DNA of 64,000 bases from Motacilla alba alba (taxonomy: Eukaryota; Chordata; Aves; Passeriformes; Motacillidae). The DNA lies in the NCBI RefSeq assembly GCF_015832195.1, contig NC_052028.1:4631501-4695500 (forward strand). Reading direction: 5' to 3'. Numbering within the stretch: position 1 is the stretch's first letter; the number at the start of each line of letters is the position of its first letter. Under the pieces are notes generated by a model. It did not search any database, was not told the DNA's origin, and was given only the letters and a program-made list of their open reading frames with translations. This document shows, piece by piece, positions 24,838 through 38,671 of the stretch. Position numbers and translations under genes: made by a program.

Positions 24838-24995
24838 AAATATCGTCTGGATGAATCTGTTCAAGAAGTTTACCAAAAGTTTTAATTTTTAACAAATTTT
24901 TCATACCTGACCGATTCCAGGCTCTCTGTAACTGCTGGGACTGTGAACACCCTGACACTGAGAGCAGGTTAATAAAGTTTATTTATCTGATCTGT
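24838..24995 (+). other. Candidate 3'-terminal exon with polyadenylation signal
   Basis: A T/C-rich tract (24809-24835) ends in a good acceptor tcctcag (AG at 24836-24837). The sequence then reads in phase 0 as KYRLDESVQEVYQKF followed by a TAA stop (24883-24885). After about 85 bp of putative 3' UTR there is a canonical AATAAA (24971-24976), followed by a T/GT-rich stretch (near 24984-25017) of the kind found downstream of cleavage sites. Together these parts make a complete terminal-exon signature. I cannot name a gene that ends this way, and 15 codons open by chance is unremarkable. An alternative is the U3/R end of an unrecognised LTR, which can also carry AATAAA. Confidence 0.3.
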
Positions 24996-27900
24996 CTTGT
25001 CAATCTGTTTGTGTGCTGGAGACATTGTAACCATGCATTCAACTAGTTCTAAAGCTACCAAAATGATCAAATGTTCACCTCTTAGCATATACTTAGGACA
25101 TTCAAACACTATCACATGTGAACTGTATCCTATAATTACAGAAGACAAAAAGTGAAGTTATTTTAGAGACTTTTTCTGATAAATTTTGACTTCATTAGTC
25201 TCCTACTGTGCTTACTACATCCCCAAAACCATCTTACTGTTTTTTGTAAATAAATAAATGAATAAAGTCAGTTTTATCACTCCTAATGGTCACAGTCTCA
25301 GGCCAGGTAGTAGATCCCACCACCTACACTGGTGCACAGGTGTCAGTTTTGCCTTATTTTGTATGGTCTAGTCCTGCTGCATGCAGCATGATATTGCAGC
25401 ACTTTGCATTACACTATTTCATCATGTATCCCAGCTACAGGAAAGATTTTGCACATCGCAGGACTCTCAGGAACTAAAAGAATTACTTTCTCTTCCTCCA
25501 TTCTCCTCTTTTCTTTTTAAAATTAAAGGCATATATTTCTTATAAGACTTAAATATAACTGATTTATTTTTAATTTTTAAGTTATATCTTTGAGTCCTTT
25601 AAATTATCTCAATTTGAGCAATATCTTCCCTTGCAATTACATTACTGTAAATATTATACTTTACTGCTAACTGCATATTAAACTGCTTCATTTTGTTACA
25701 AAGTTCTCAAAGCCTAAAAAATTTCTTAAACTCTTATCCAGCTAACAGATTGAATCGTGATTGTGGAACAGATTGAAATCTCCATAATGGGAGATCATAT
25801 TAAAATTCCTCTGTAAGTCTGCTACTGCTTAAATGAACTCTTTAAGATGCAGGGGAATACAACTGTGGGGGAGCAGGAGAGAAAGAAGTGAACTGGAGAG
25901 TTCAGCAAGAGAAAGGAACACAGCATGTAAGATACCCAGACTTGTTGACAAGGGAGCTAAAAACACAGAGAAGGAAAAGCTGAGACTAATGCATTTGTTT
26001 TAACCAGAGGATGATTAAGAGCACCTGTCTGCTTGACTCAGAAATCAGTGTGGCAAACACAAGCCTACCTGGCTGAGAAATTCTGTCTAAGACAGATCAG
26101 ACACAGCAAACCTGTCTTGCTGTGCCCTTACACTCATCCAAAGCACTCTCAGACCTGTTGAAGGGAAGGAGACAAAGCCAACACAGGAACTTCTTTTATA
26201 TTTTCATTTTATTACCTCTTTTCCCTGTTCTACTTACTAACATCAGGATGACTAAGTCACACAGAGTGAGTGCCAGCAGTAGCATATAAATGATATTTTT
26301 GTGCTCCATGTTAAAGATGCCACTTCAAGACTGCTCCAGGCACTCACATTCCCTACACAGAATGTGAACACTGCAGTGACGTGTCTTGAGTCAGGCACAT
26401 AAACAGGATTTCAGGAGACATTTCCACACACAGGTTACCAACATCCCTCCCCAATTACTGTAACTAAAAACAGAGCAAGGGAAAACACCCACAGTTCACC
26501 AAGTAAAGCCGAGGAAGTCAGCTCCAAGAATCAGGACCAAGGATTACATAAAAGCTTTGACAGCCAGCATGTTTGAAAAAGGAAAATAAAAGCGAATTCA
26601 TGAGAGGAGCAAGAGAAACATTACACTCAATGCTCCGGATTTGTTCCGGATAGTCTGTGAGACAGCCTTGACTGTGGAAGCAGGAGCGCTCAAACTGCAC
26701 AGAATGACAGCACCAAACAAACTGGAAACAGCTTTCTAACAGTGAAAACCAACCAACCAAAACTTCATTGTGCCTGTAACACTCAATCCTTTTTCTTATT
26801 TTTTTTTTCCCTCACAGAGTGAGGCTATTGTACTCTGTCTTTGTCCGGACTCCACCAGTGTGATAATGTGATGTTGCTCTAATTTAACCTCATTATTCTT
26901 TTGTCTTTCCCAAAGCGAAATGCCACTTCTCTTCTTCCCTTCGAGGCTTATCTCAAACAAATGTCTTTGCTCTTAATGAGACCAATCCATATGTTTGCTC
27001 CTGCATGTTGTGTTCAGTTAATGGGAAGATTTTTCCAACACCACAAAAACTCTTCTGTTATTTGTCCCAGGCAGCTTTGTGTTCAGTAACTGCTGTAACT
27101 GTTACCTTTGACAAAATGTCCCACATCCGGTATGGTCTGCTTCTGAATAGTCCTCCTTCCCTTGAACTCAAGGTTATTTATGTCCCTTCAGCATATGGAT
27201 AGCTTCCTTTCTCAATTTACCTTATCATTGTCTATGTGTTTAAAAAACTAAATGTACAGTGAAGGCACTGATCAGGGAGGCCTGCAGCAAAACACTACAC
27301 ATCAACTGATGCATTAAAACTATAATATAGGTTATCAGCAATTAAACTTTTAAATATTTGCTTTGCTGATTACCAATAAATCAGCAGATAGTCATTAGGA
27401 GAAATCTCATTATTTACTTTTGCTGTTTTCTAGCTAGTAATCAAAGAACAGGAACGTAATTGTGTATGCTAACTACTCAGGATTTTTTTTCAGTAAAAAT
27501 CAGAAAAATGTATAAAAAACCATAAAAGCAACTAGATTATTGTGAGCTTTACAAGTGTACACGCACTCTATAAAAATACAAAATTCACTGAAATTATTTG
27601 CTGATCCTCTAATGTGTAGTAGCTTAATGACTTCCTTGATTTCAATGTAGACTCCTGCAGCTCCAACAAGGTGCTCTGGCAGCCAGACAGGACCCTGATA
27701 TCATCAGCTCTCTGATACACCCTATATCCATGCCATGCCACCTTGCACCAGGAGCTGCAGAACTGCATGGCACAGAGCAGCAGCCCTGCACTCCCCATGG
27801 CAGAACACGATTAATCCCGGGAAATATCTGCTATATGGTGTTATCAGGCACCCCATGTGGATGCTGATGTTTCTTGCTGCTTTGCTCACAAAGGAATGCA

Positions 27901-29710
27901 GAAGAGCCCTAGTGGTTTACATAATATTCCTGATTTTCTTTTTAAATGGATCCCCTGGCTCTGTAGGCAAAATACAGGACAGAACACAGGAGCTCACAGG
28001 ATTGAGTCAAACTCCTTGCATACAGGATGCATAACAGCTGTTTTGCTTTAGATTATGGTGAACACAAACCAAACAATTTAAATTCAATTTTACCTTTTAA
28101 GCTTAAAAGCAGTGAGAAGTGTCTTTTGGGCACTGTTAATTCAGTTTTCTCTCAAGTCCTTTACCCATCAGACAAATCTGAGTTCTCCCAAACACTCTGG
28201 CCCACTGTAGTCTAATCACTACTGCATTTATGTTGAGCGAGTTTTCAATTTCTCATGGTAACCTGCAACTGTGACAGGGTTTACTAAAACAACTTCTTTT
28301 TCTCAATGGAATAAAATATGGAAAGAGAATACATTCTTCTTCATAAAGGGCTTAACACAATTATTAAAACATCCCCTTTTACCAAATTCCCTTGTTTCAG
28401 GCAGGCTTATGGAACTCATGCGATCACATTTTATTTTCCCAAAAAATAAGAGCTCAGACTAGAAGCTGGAGAATTCTTACTACGGTTTGAAAACATACAT
28501 CATACAACAATTAACCCCTCTCACAGCCTCCCCTGCATGGGGCTGCAGTAGCCATCCAGTAACCATAGCTACTCATTTCAATGGAAAGAAATTGCTGTGA
28601 ATAACAATGAAACCATAAAATATGTTCTGAAGAGCCACACCAAATCCTGAAAGCTAGGAATACCTTCCCACTGCAAGGGAAAAGAGCATAGGCCAAACAT
28701 TTTGGCTTGATTTCCACAGACCTACTGATCTTTCCAGTAACACATCCCAAAAGTACACGTGGCCATCCATGTCGGATGGGACACCAACAGGATAATTCAC
28801 CAGCTTGTTATTCTCAGATAAATAGCAAGAAATTAACAATCTTTGCCATAATCCTCTTACATCAGGTATGTGAAATAACACCTCTGGCACAGAACATAAA
28901 GAGAATGAAGGGAACAGTGTGTTAGTGTCTTGTGAAATGCAGCGCAGCACCAAACTCTCCATTGCAAATTCTCGTCAAACATTCCCAAGCTAACATGTTG
29001 CTCCGGTGCTGGCAGGCTGCCAGTTTGTACAGCAATTATCGCTGCCGACCTTGCCTCGCACCTTGCACGTGTCCTAAAGATGTGCCACGCACACAAAGAT
29101 CAGCTGATTCTCCCAGTACAACGTGGGAGGGACAGGAACATGTACAGCTTGTTAATTACTTACTTACAGAGTGATTTTAGTATTTTTAATCCTGTTTATG
29201 TATGGAACCGACATCACCTTCTGAGGCAGTGAACCTTTTGTTACAAATAGCAACAGTGCTGCCTTTAAAGCCTGTGCATCTGGGAAAAACCAGCAGTTTA
29301 TCATCTGGCATCCTCATACAGTTTAATGTCTGACTAATACAGAAGTTGCAGTACTGCTGTCTCATGTGTGGCACAGGACTTCGTGATCAGATGAGATTTT
29401 TTGATGGTATTATAAAGATCAGTGCTGGGAAATACTCTAAATTTGGGATTTATTTCAGAATGATGGGTCTGTCCTTTGCTACTCACGCTACTGGAATAAC
29501 CTGCAGCACTTACAATGGACCAAGCAATGATCTGGGTTCTGAACAGATGAGAAGTTCCAAAAATGATATCAAAAAACTCAGTAACACAAGGGCCTATACT
29601 CAGGTCAAGATCATTAGGATTTCAGGAAACAAATTACAGGTCTCACACAAATTCATGAGCTCCTTTCCATGTCACAGGGAGATTATTAATACAGACTTGT
29701 AGAACAATTA
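24996..29710. other. Non-coding unique sequence
   Basis: No gene is accepted. A strong donor-like word (atcag/gtatgtg at about 28866) follows an open 48-nt interval, but the acceptor is ordinary. A GC-richer stretch at about 27640-27800 and another at 28930-29110 carry short unsupported frames. No transposon is recognised. Confidence 0.55.
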
Positions 29711-29775
29711 AGTTTGAAAGGGAATTCATGAGGTCATCCAGTACAATGCTCTGACCCCAAAAGCCAGTCTTGAAG
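29711..29775 (-). mobile_element. Possible very old CR1 3' fragment
   Basis: The segment agtttgaaagggaattcatg followed by aggtcatccagtacaatgct follows the rhythm of the inverted CR1 3' UTR (ttggaaggga..., then ggtcatctagtccaa...). The match covers only about 45 bp with several mismatches, so this may be coincidence. Confidence 0.3.
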
Positions 29776-32700
29776 TTACAGAAGGTTAACTCCTCACTCA
29801 GTTCATTCCTGAATACCACGTTTTGCAACCTCAGATATCTATTTTTGATGGTTCAGATAGAAGCAGAAAGAGATGAGCTGAGAGCCCCCACCTTTGCTAT
29901 GGATGACATAAGAGGTGTACGTTTTGCTGGCACAAGCACATGGGGTCCACACGCAGACTTCAGCAACAATCAGCCTTCTACCCTACCTACATTATGCTTC
30001 TGTGTTCAGACAAATTATGCAATGTGCCTTTATGTGAATAAAGGAGATTACTTCTAGAACTTAGACATTTTTTATTTACCCAAATCCATCCAAAATAGCT
30101 GACAGCAAGGCACAATGTTCAAGTGACTCCAGCATCAGAGCTTCAGGCATTGAAGCTTCTCTCTGTCAGAGCTGGCGTCATCATAACTTACTTGTAAATC
30201 AGGAACAGTGTTTCAAAGCTCGTTTACTGAGTGATGAAATTACATCTTCCTGGTAACCCCAAGCATGCCATTTATCTATTTATCTCCATCAGAAGAAAGC
30301 CTTTAATGAACATAAAGGAAGTGTCACCACTTATCATTAACAAGAAATCTGCTAGCAATCCTGACTATCCCTATCTGACATGGAGGGGAAGGAAGAGAAG
30401 TGTCAGCATATAATATGAGCTATACAAAAGCAATAGTTGCCATTTTCACATAATAAAATATCTTTGAAAAGTGTGAGTTAGAAATAAGGATTTGCCTTCT
30501 CCATTTATTATGTTTTTAGCAACTCTTGCACATTAACTAATATTCTGTCTTCAATTTTTTATCAGTATCTAAATGCAAATCTTGCATTTTTTCAAAATGA
30601 ACTATTACATTTACAAGGAATTGTAAATTGTAGTATTGACATTTCTTTGAAGTCAGATTTTTTTTCCTTTAGAAAGAAATGAAGCAATAGTAATTTGTCA
30701 CATGACTGAAATATGTGCTGCTTACACAGAGCAGCAGGTGACTGTGCCTGAAGTACTCCCTCCTATTACTACTTGCCAAGTAAAATTTATAATACACCAA
30801 GATAAAAATTAAAAGTAAGATTGAACAACCTCACTGAGCTATGGAATTCCAGGGTTACAGATGTTTAAGTACAGACAAATTGGGAAGAATGATAATTAAA
30901 GTTACAGTTCTACAAAACACATTCAACTATCAAAAGCCTACTCAAGCAACTTCATAGGAGTATTTTGAATAGCAACATTCTAGAAAAAAAAAATCTGCTG
31001 AGGGTATTTGAAAGCTCAAATTGTAGCATCCAGTCAACAACATAACTGAGTATATGAACACCTCAGTGCAACATAGAAAATTTAAAAAATAACAATAACA
31101 AAATGCCAAAACCCACAAAAATTCTTCCAAGAAAAACCCCATCCCGACCCAGCTGCAGGAATAAAGCATCTTGGATTAACTTAAGATCTGGCAGGTCGTT
31201 AATACTCACGAGGATCAAATATGCTATGCTTCCAGGGTTCTGGAACACCAAAAAACCACTGCAGATAAAGGTACTTTAGGCAGCACTATCCAGGAAGGGC
31301 CAATGCTGTCCTTAAAAGCAGCCAAGACAATGATTCGTGTGCTTTGCTTGTGCATTAAACTAAAAGAATATATGATATTCCCAGAGAAAAAAACACAACA
31401 ACAAAAACTCCAAATCAAACAAACAAACAAAAAAACCCCACCAAAAATCCTAACACCTCAGTACTCTTTCCATCCCCATATAAATTGGTTTCTTCCAACA
31501 CAGTTCTGTTCACTTTTGATTAATTTTCAGCTCTAGAGTACTAATTGGTGAGTGCCTTAACTGGCTGATTAGAATCCAATACAAAGTGTATGCTGCACCC
31601 TTTTTCAACCTTTCAAATTCTTCAGTTTATTGAAGGAGGAATGGCATTAAACAGCTGCTGGAGTACATTTAGCACTCAGTTTATATCTTGGGTATGTTCA
31701 CCATAGATTACACACTGTGGCTGGTCATGGTCACTCAGCAGAGCAGGACTTGTTCTGCAGAGCAGATTCAGGGCCCTTTGCCTGCCCTTCCATGGGCATT
31801 TGGGAACACAACATCTCCTCACCCTCACCAGCCTTTGATCAGGTGAACCACGCTGAGCAATGAAAAGCACTGCAAGGGCAGCAGATTTTGTGAGCTGGGC
31901 ATAAACAATTCATAAAGGACATGCACATCTCATATTTAACAACGCAAATTCACTAAAACCACAGCTTGGCTCTTCTTTAATGGAATTTGTTTTTCATGTC
32001 AGAGTGCTTGCAGCACACATTGATGCTGGTTTTCAGCTAGCAAAGAAGTACCACAGAGTCTATTCCTATCCAACCTTCAACAAAGCACCTGTTAAAGAGC
32101 CTAACTTATTTGAATTCTACATTTTCATAATATTCATCAAAGAACTGAAAGGACACATCAGAAATGTTAAGAAATTGAAAAAAACATTGTTCTCAACTAC
32201 CTTGCTCTCTTTAGGACGCACACGCAGCATAATACTCTTCAGTGCATTTCTGGACATGCAACCTTTTCCCATAATGGAAGAAAAACTTAGAGCTTGCATC
32301 CTTCAGTTATGAAAAAGCAACAGTTTAAACCCAATCTAATTTTACTGCCTCTTTAATTGCACCTTCTGGTGCCTCACGCCTGAGAAGTGATTTACGTTTA
32401 AGCTGATAGGTTCAAACACTGCTTCAACAAATTAATGACTGAGAATTACCCACTCAGTGAACCACAGCCAGGGTTTGCTGACACTCACAAACCTGTGCCT
32501 GGGAGACACTGCCTGCACAGGAGCAGCAGCTGAGCTCTGCCACACAGCACCCAGCTAGGAGATGGCACTGGGGAGTCAAAAAATGCAAGGTGAAGTAGAA
32601 AAAAAAATAACCTCGACTTTTGATAGCTGGAGCTTATCAAGATGCAAATGATGAAATCAGATTGTTTATTTATTTTTAGCCCATATCCCTCAATATGAAA

Positions 32701-35700
32701 TTCAGCTTAATTACCTTATGTCTCTGACAGTAATAATTGCCACACACAAGATACAGAGGAAAAGGAGACATGCAGTTACTACGGAGTAAAGAGAAAAGCT
32801 GACAGAGATCAGGTTCAAAAGTTTAAGTCTTTCTGGGAATTTAGAAAGTTACATTCTGTACGTTTTTCTATTAGAAATAACACAAGAATAGAACTCTTAG
32901 CATATGTATCTGAAAAACAAAACTGAAGTTCTGCTACACATTGCTCCCCAACTAAAAAAAGTGTTCCTCTGTGACTCTTAAGTGGAACCGCTTCAAGAGT
33001 TGTGCCTGTTTCTCTGCTCTAAGCACATAAGGCAAGGAGGGTCTGTGTGTGCACAGGCTCACACAGCACAGCTGAACACCAGGTTCAGGTTAGAAAGAAG
33101 CAACAACTAAAGAAAAATTAAAGCAGGTATTTCTATATTGAGAACAATGAAGGAAAAGGAATTTCTAAATGCTAATTTGATTGTCATGTAAAACAATGGT
33201 CATAAGCATAAATGTAGACAGGGAACCAAATTTAGAACTTCATTTAAATTAATTAAAAGCTGAACAAGGAACTCAACTACGTGCACATATTCAGCATACA
33301 AAACCACGTTTTTCTGTATTACTTTGATGAGGAAAACAGAGCTAGAAAGATTGTATAACAGCAGCAGCTGTTTTTATGTAACATTTCTTGATTCATATGA
33401 AGCAGCTCAGATGCTTAGATTTTTAGAGATTTCAGATATTGTCTACACAGATGTCCATAAGAATTTGTGTATCTGTGTACCCACACCTAAGAGATATTTT
33501 TCTCCTTTCCCCTTACTTCACATTTAACTTCGAGACAGTTTGATTTCTTCTATCACCATGGATTTGGAAGGACAGATCTGTAATAGCACAGTAAAGGAAG
33601 GCAAATATAATTTACATTTTTTGTAACTGTTAACATCTGCAGTGCTTTTCACATTATTACTGCTTCATTACTTAAGCAGCAGCACTGCATTAACCCCTCT
33701 GGGAAGTACACATGCCTGACATGACATTGCTTCCTGACACTACACTTGGCCATCTCTGAGCCACCTGAAATGGAATGCCAATAATGCACATCACACAAGT
33801 GACTCAGAAAATGTAGAAATCGATACAAAACACATCAGTCCTATCTATCTTCTTTATCTAAATCTATCCTTATCAATCTTACTCCTAAATCTACCTGAAA
33901 CATGTTTATCTCAATTCTAGCTCTGCAGAATTTGCATCTTAGAGCCTTTATTGCATGTAGCAGTACTGCACAACCAGGGCACTTATGGCCTTGATTTCCT
34001 GGTTTAGCCTAAATTTCCTCCTGGATTCAAGAAACTGTTGATACAAAGCCTACCTTTAGGCTGCAAAAATGCTGATATCAATCTGTAAGACATGAAGCTC
34101 ACGTGTTCTTCACAAAATTTATATCAGACAATGTTCAGAAACCAATCTAGAATGAAGCCAGTCCTGAGTCAGATCCAGAAGGGATTCAATCCTTACTGCC
34201 AGGAGTACAAGACAAGAAGTTTGACTCCAAGTGCAGTGCTGTTATTTTGATAAGGCTTTCTGTGACAATGAGGAGTGACGGTGACTAAACAAAGAGATGC
34301 CTTTTATTACTCTGAAAATGTCAATTCCATGGACCAAAGCAGGCACTTGCTCAATGTCAGCGCGTGGCTGTTCAGCCTGCGCTGTGTCAGAAGCTGCCAG
34401 GGAGGGTGCACAAGCTGTTCTTACTACTGAAAAAAGTACCAAGAGATGTTCACCTAAATGGTGATCTCGTCACAGGATACACAAAGTCATATTCAGAACC
34501 CAGACAGAGGAAATATCTCCAACTAATCTTAAGAATTATCAACCATCCTTCAAGTGGAAAGAGAAGGGAGGGCAGTAGTAGAGTTTCCCCCTAAAAATGA
34601 ATATTCTACAGTGCTCAAATGCTGAAGTTTTTGCAGGCTGGATAGGTAAGAAATGAAGATTTCTGGTTTGTAATAAGAAGCAAGGCACCTGATTCTTTTT
34701 TTCCTCATTGCAAATAATTTACTTTTCCAAAATGCACTCAATTTCCCATTTCCACATGCTATTTCATCATCTCAAAATCATGCTGTACTTTAGAAAAAGA
34801 TTGTATCAGTAATTTTCAGTTAGTCCTTTCAGGGCCCTCCTGGCATTAACACCACATTCAATATTTCATTAATTGGGACCAGGTAGTTCAGGCCATGTGG
34901 GATTTGAGGCACAGTATTTCCCTGTGCCAGACTTTAACTGAGAAAACTTTCACTCCAAATAAAAAAGGAACCAAGTAAAATCAAGCATGGGCAGTTTCTG
35001 AGCATAAGCACTACAGAAGACTCTCTCTGAAGCACTTTCATGCTGCTGAATCATCACTCAAAATCTAAACAAGTATACAGGATCAAATACTAACTCCTAA
35101 TGATGCTGTTTAAGGACATCTTGAAATTCTGAAAAAGCATGAAAAACTTTTATCAGCTGTGTCTGTAAGTCTCAACAACAGGAGGAATGCTTTGAATTTG
35201 GTTGCAAATACTGAGCTCACCTATCCAGTAGGGAAATGGATATCAAGACATGGCCTGTGTGAGTCTGCTTTTCACCTCTGCTTATTGTCCCAAACAGATT
35301 TCAATCTTCAGATCCAATCAGACCATCCACTACATTTCTATGTAAATGCTTGGCCTTCCACTGATAACTTGTGAGTGCAGTTTTGCATGGTTAAAGTAAA
35401 ATTCTTTAATAAGCAGAAGGGTTTGCAAGTAACATAGTCCAAAACCATGTGCAGTCATAATTTCCTCATTGCTTCTCCATATTTAAAATACCCTGTAATA
35501 TATCATGTAATCTGTTAGAGGCTATAAAAGTTTTGCCACAGATGCAAACCCAGATTGGAGTAAAGCACCTTCACTTCCAGTCCCTAATCTAAACAAAAGA
35601 GTTTTGATAAAAGCAAGCTATGGGTATTGATCAAAAAAACTCTGTTCTGACTTGCCAGACTTTTACCTTTAACATTGGATTGAAGTAAACCTAAACTATG

Positions 35701-35790
35701 GAAATATGGCATGAGTGTAAAAAATATACATATAATTTATATTTTAAATCAGTCCTTGTTATCTCCCTCCTTATTCAAGTTTCACAGCAT
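29776..35790. other. Non-coding unique sequence with A-rich tract
   Basis: An A/C low-complexity tract lies near 31385-31450, and a decayed CTAT/TCTA tetranucleotide stretch near 33840-33895. No gene is seen. The plus frame 31980-32312 (110 codons) lacks a recognisable motif and splice borders. A 49-nt minus-strand exon-like interval (31210-31258) is listed among rejected items. Confidence 0.55.
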
Positions 35791-35799
35791 ACATATGGG

Positions 35800-36115
35800 T
35801 ATGAATAAGCAAGGCATTTTTCACCCTAACTTCATGAACAGCAGCTTGAAAAATGTTTCCGATTAACATAAATGATAATACACGTACATAAGGCTGTCTT
35901 TCAAAGAGGTTTGATAATTCATAAATGAAATGTTTACACAGATGAGGTCAAGCCAAAAGGTTTGTAATATAAGTATTTAACAGATGTAAATCTGTTCATC
36001 GCTGCTAAGGAACATGGGATGACTTCAAATATTCACTATTGAATGTACAAGAGCAAATTGCATGAATTCTCATTCCAATTTTTAATTACTATGCAGTCTG
36101 TAAAGACAAAAAAAT
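35800..36115. promoter_or_regulatory. Candidate conserved regulatory element
   Basis: This repeat-free stretch contains spaced CpGs (tccgatta, acacgtac, catcgctgc), an E-box-like cagatg within a short palindrome (aacagat/atctgtt at 35979-35996), and homeodomain words (ttaattacta). The texture is that of a developmental enhancer in a gene desert; no specific element is recognised. Confidence 0.28.
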
Positions 36116-36692
36116 CAGGAGTCAGATTGCTCTTTTTTCTTTCATCAGAACAATTAACATTAATGACATATTACTTCACAGCACTTCTACACATTTATTA
36201 TTAAAATAATAAATTGAATGGAGTTTGAACAAAAGTCTAACAATACCTACAGGTACAGATGTTTACCCTTAAAAATATTTCTATCAATATTTTCTTAGCT
36301 AGTTTTCATCAGGAGCTAAATCAAGGCTTAACAAAACAAAACAAACAAAACCCCAAGCAATTCCTTTAAAAAATATTTATAGCATGTTGGTTTTTTTTCC
36401 GTATGTAATTTTCCTTTTGGACTGTATACAGCTTTACTTACATAACTTAGTTTTTGTGGTTTTACGAAGCCATAAAATGAGGACAAGGATTTCATATCAT
36501 TAAACAGACACTGGTGGCAGGAAGGAAAGACAATGGATTTATTTACACTTGGAACTTTTAGACAGAGTTGGAATTCATGTCTCTTGCAGTCCATCCTGGT
36601 TTTTGACCTACCAGAGAACAACATAACCAAATGTGGTTTTTTGATTTTTTTTCTCTCTTAGGGTTTTCATGGCTTTATTATCTAGCTCAATC

Positions 36693-36728
36693 TTAAAATT
36701 AAATATTAAATATTAAAATTAAATATCC
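36693..36728. repeat. Short AT tandem repeat
   Basis: Overlapping copies of taaatat/ttaaaat units (period about 7) make up the stretch, a locally unstable AT tract with no further significance visible. Confidence 0.75.
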
Positions 36729-36789
36729 ACCCATCCACATGGAGATGCAGACATTTAGTTATTTGGATTTATTAAAATCCACTCACACT

Positions 36790-37140
36790 GATAACAGCAT
36801 CGGGACGTACGATTTGGCAGGGTAAACACAGGTTTAGCAGCCTAATTGCTCGGAATTTTGCGGATCATTATGCTAATGCCTCTGCAGCAAAGCGCTAAAT
36901 CGGAATTCCCATCACAAAGAATTCTCCTTGCTGACTGAGGGGGGAAAACTGGGACATCCTGGGGAGACGGGAAGAGATTGCTCTTCAGGGACACTCGAAA
37001 GGGATTTCCAAACCCACAGGACCACCGAGCTCTGCCAAAGGGAAGAAAGCAAAGCCTGACACATAGCATCAGGAATGACAACTTTGTCTGCCCAAACCAG
37101 GGACACTTTGCCCTACAACGGTGCTTGGGAGGAAGATGGA
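36790..37140. promoter_or_regulatory. CpG-containing patch, possible enhancer or small island
   Basis: Unlike its surroundings, this patch keeps many CpGs (atcgggacgtacg, ctcgg, tgcgg, agcgc, atcgg, gacgg, ctcgaa, accgag). Its left part includes attatgctaatg (POU-like), taattgctcgg and atcacaaag (SOX/TCF-like). The right part is GC-richer with overlapping short frames on both strands. Regulatory DNA is the simplest reading. A promoter is less likely, as no TATA or initiator arrangement or following exon stands out. Confidence 0.35.
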
Positions 37141-38590
37141 TTCATGGAGCTCAACAGGACACAGACACACTCTAGACAAGCAAACAACTCTGCATGTATA
37201 TACAATTTTGTATTGTCCAGAATTCAACTGGACCTTGAGCTACACCTCATTACTTTGTTCTCCAGGTCCCACTGTACATTATGCTCCCTTAAATATATTC
37301 TCCTACGTAAACAAATCTGACCCTGATCCCCCAGGACACCCAAACCTGCTCTGACCCCACATCCCCAGACTCACAGATGTGCCACAAAACCAGGCTTGCT
37401 TGGAGGACTACTAGTGTCATAGTGGCAAGGTTTTTGCTTTGGTAAAATAATGCCAAATGAGAACTTTTCCATGATATATAGGTATTTTGAAAGAACAAAT
37501 AGAATTTGAAATTTTTGATCCAACAATAAACAAGGTCAAAATGAAAAAGAAATAAAAACTATCAACATGTTAAGTTTGTTAGGTCCTTATGGCATTAATA
37601 TTTTCTTCAGTTTTCTGAAAAAGTTTTGTTACTGTTTTCTCAGATCCTATGTCCACATTTAATCACCAAAAATGCACCTCACCACACAGCAGATGTGTCA
37701 TTAACTATTTCTGAAAAAAGGTGAAATAAAATCACCCAGCATGAGAAGACTATGGAATAAGCCAACACTAGCAGATGGTGTTTATTTTGTCACCGCTTGT
37801 GTTAAAAATTGTCACCTATTTCATCAGTATCTTTAAGGTAGAAACTTCATGCAAAAAGTGGAAAAGCTGCTTTTTATAAGCTGTCACAGAAATCCTTAAA
37901 ATAAAATGTATTCTGTTTGTAGCTTCCAGTTTTTAGGACATGGAGCATTACACAGGAGATCGATTGCTGTAGATCCGAGGTGATCGAGTGTTTTGCCAGC
38001 AGCTCAGCCCTTCATCACACAACGTCTTTTGTTCCTTAAGCAAATTTCAAATCCTTTATTTCCAACACTGGTGCTGCTCAGACAAATTCTGTAACGTTGC
38101 TCCTAGAAGAGGCACCTGGTAGAACTGCCAGCTTGTTTTCTTCTAGGACTCGCTATGCAAGAGAGTTTTACTTCTCCCTCAGGACTCCCTATCTCTTTGC
38201 TATTTTATTTTATCACACACTTTTGCCTCTGTGGTTCACATTCTCAGGCTGACAGTTTCTTAACAAAACAGTTGCATGAAGAGTAATTGCACAACCCAGA
38301 TTTGGCTATTTAAAGAAATCACTGCTAAAATCCCATGATAAACCCAGGTCTTGCTTGCGTTGTTTTGAAAGAACGCCTGCTAGAATTTGAACCTAAAAAC
38401 CCCCTGTTAGTGCACTGCAATATGTTTGATTGACTCACCCCTTTCTCCCCCACTGTCAAGCCTTCTACTGCAGCCCAGTTCAGGTTGGCTTGCCCACACT
38501 ATACCAGGAGAGAACCCTTTTGCCTTGTCACTTAATAAGGCCTTTCATGGTCCTATTCACATCGTACCCCAAGCAGCACACTTTAACATT
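37141..38590. other. Non-coding unique sequence
   Basis: No gene is seen. Frames at 37075-37354 overlap each other on both strands and have no recognisable product. Confidence 0.6.
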
Positions 38591-38618
38591 TATATATATA
38601 TATATTTATTTATTTATA

Positions 38619-38671
<53 letters not shown>

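Noticed and set aside
38370..38392. T-arm-like word on the minus strand, considered as a mitochondrial tRNA insertion
   Set aside because: No cloverleaf can be formed and flanks do not look mitochondrial.
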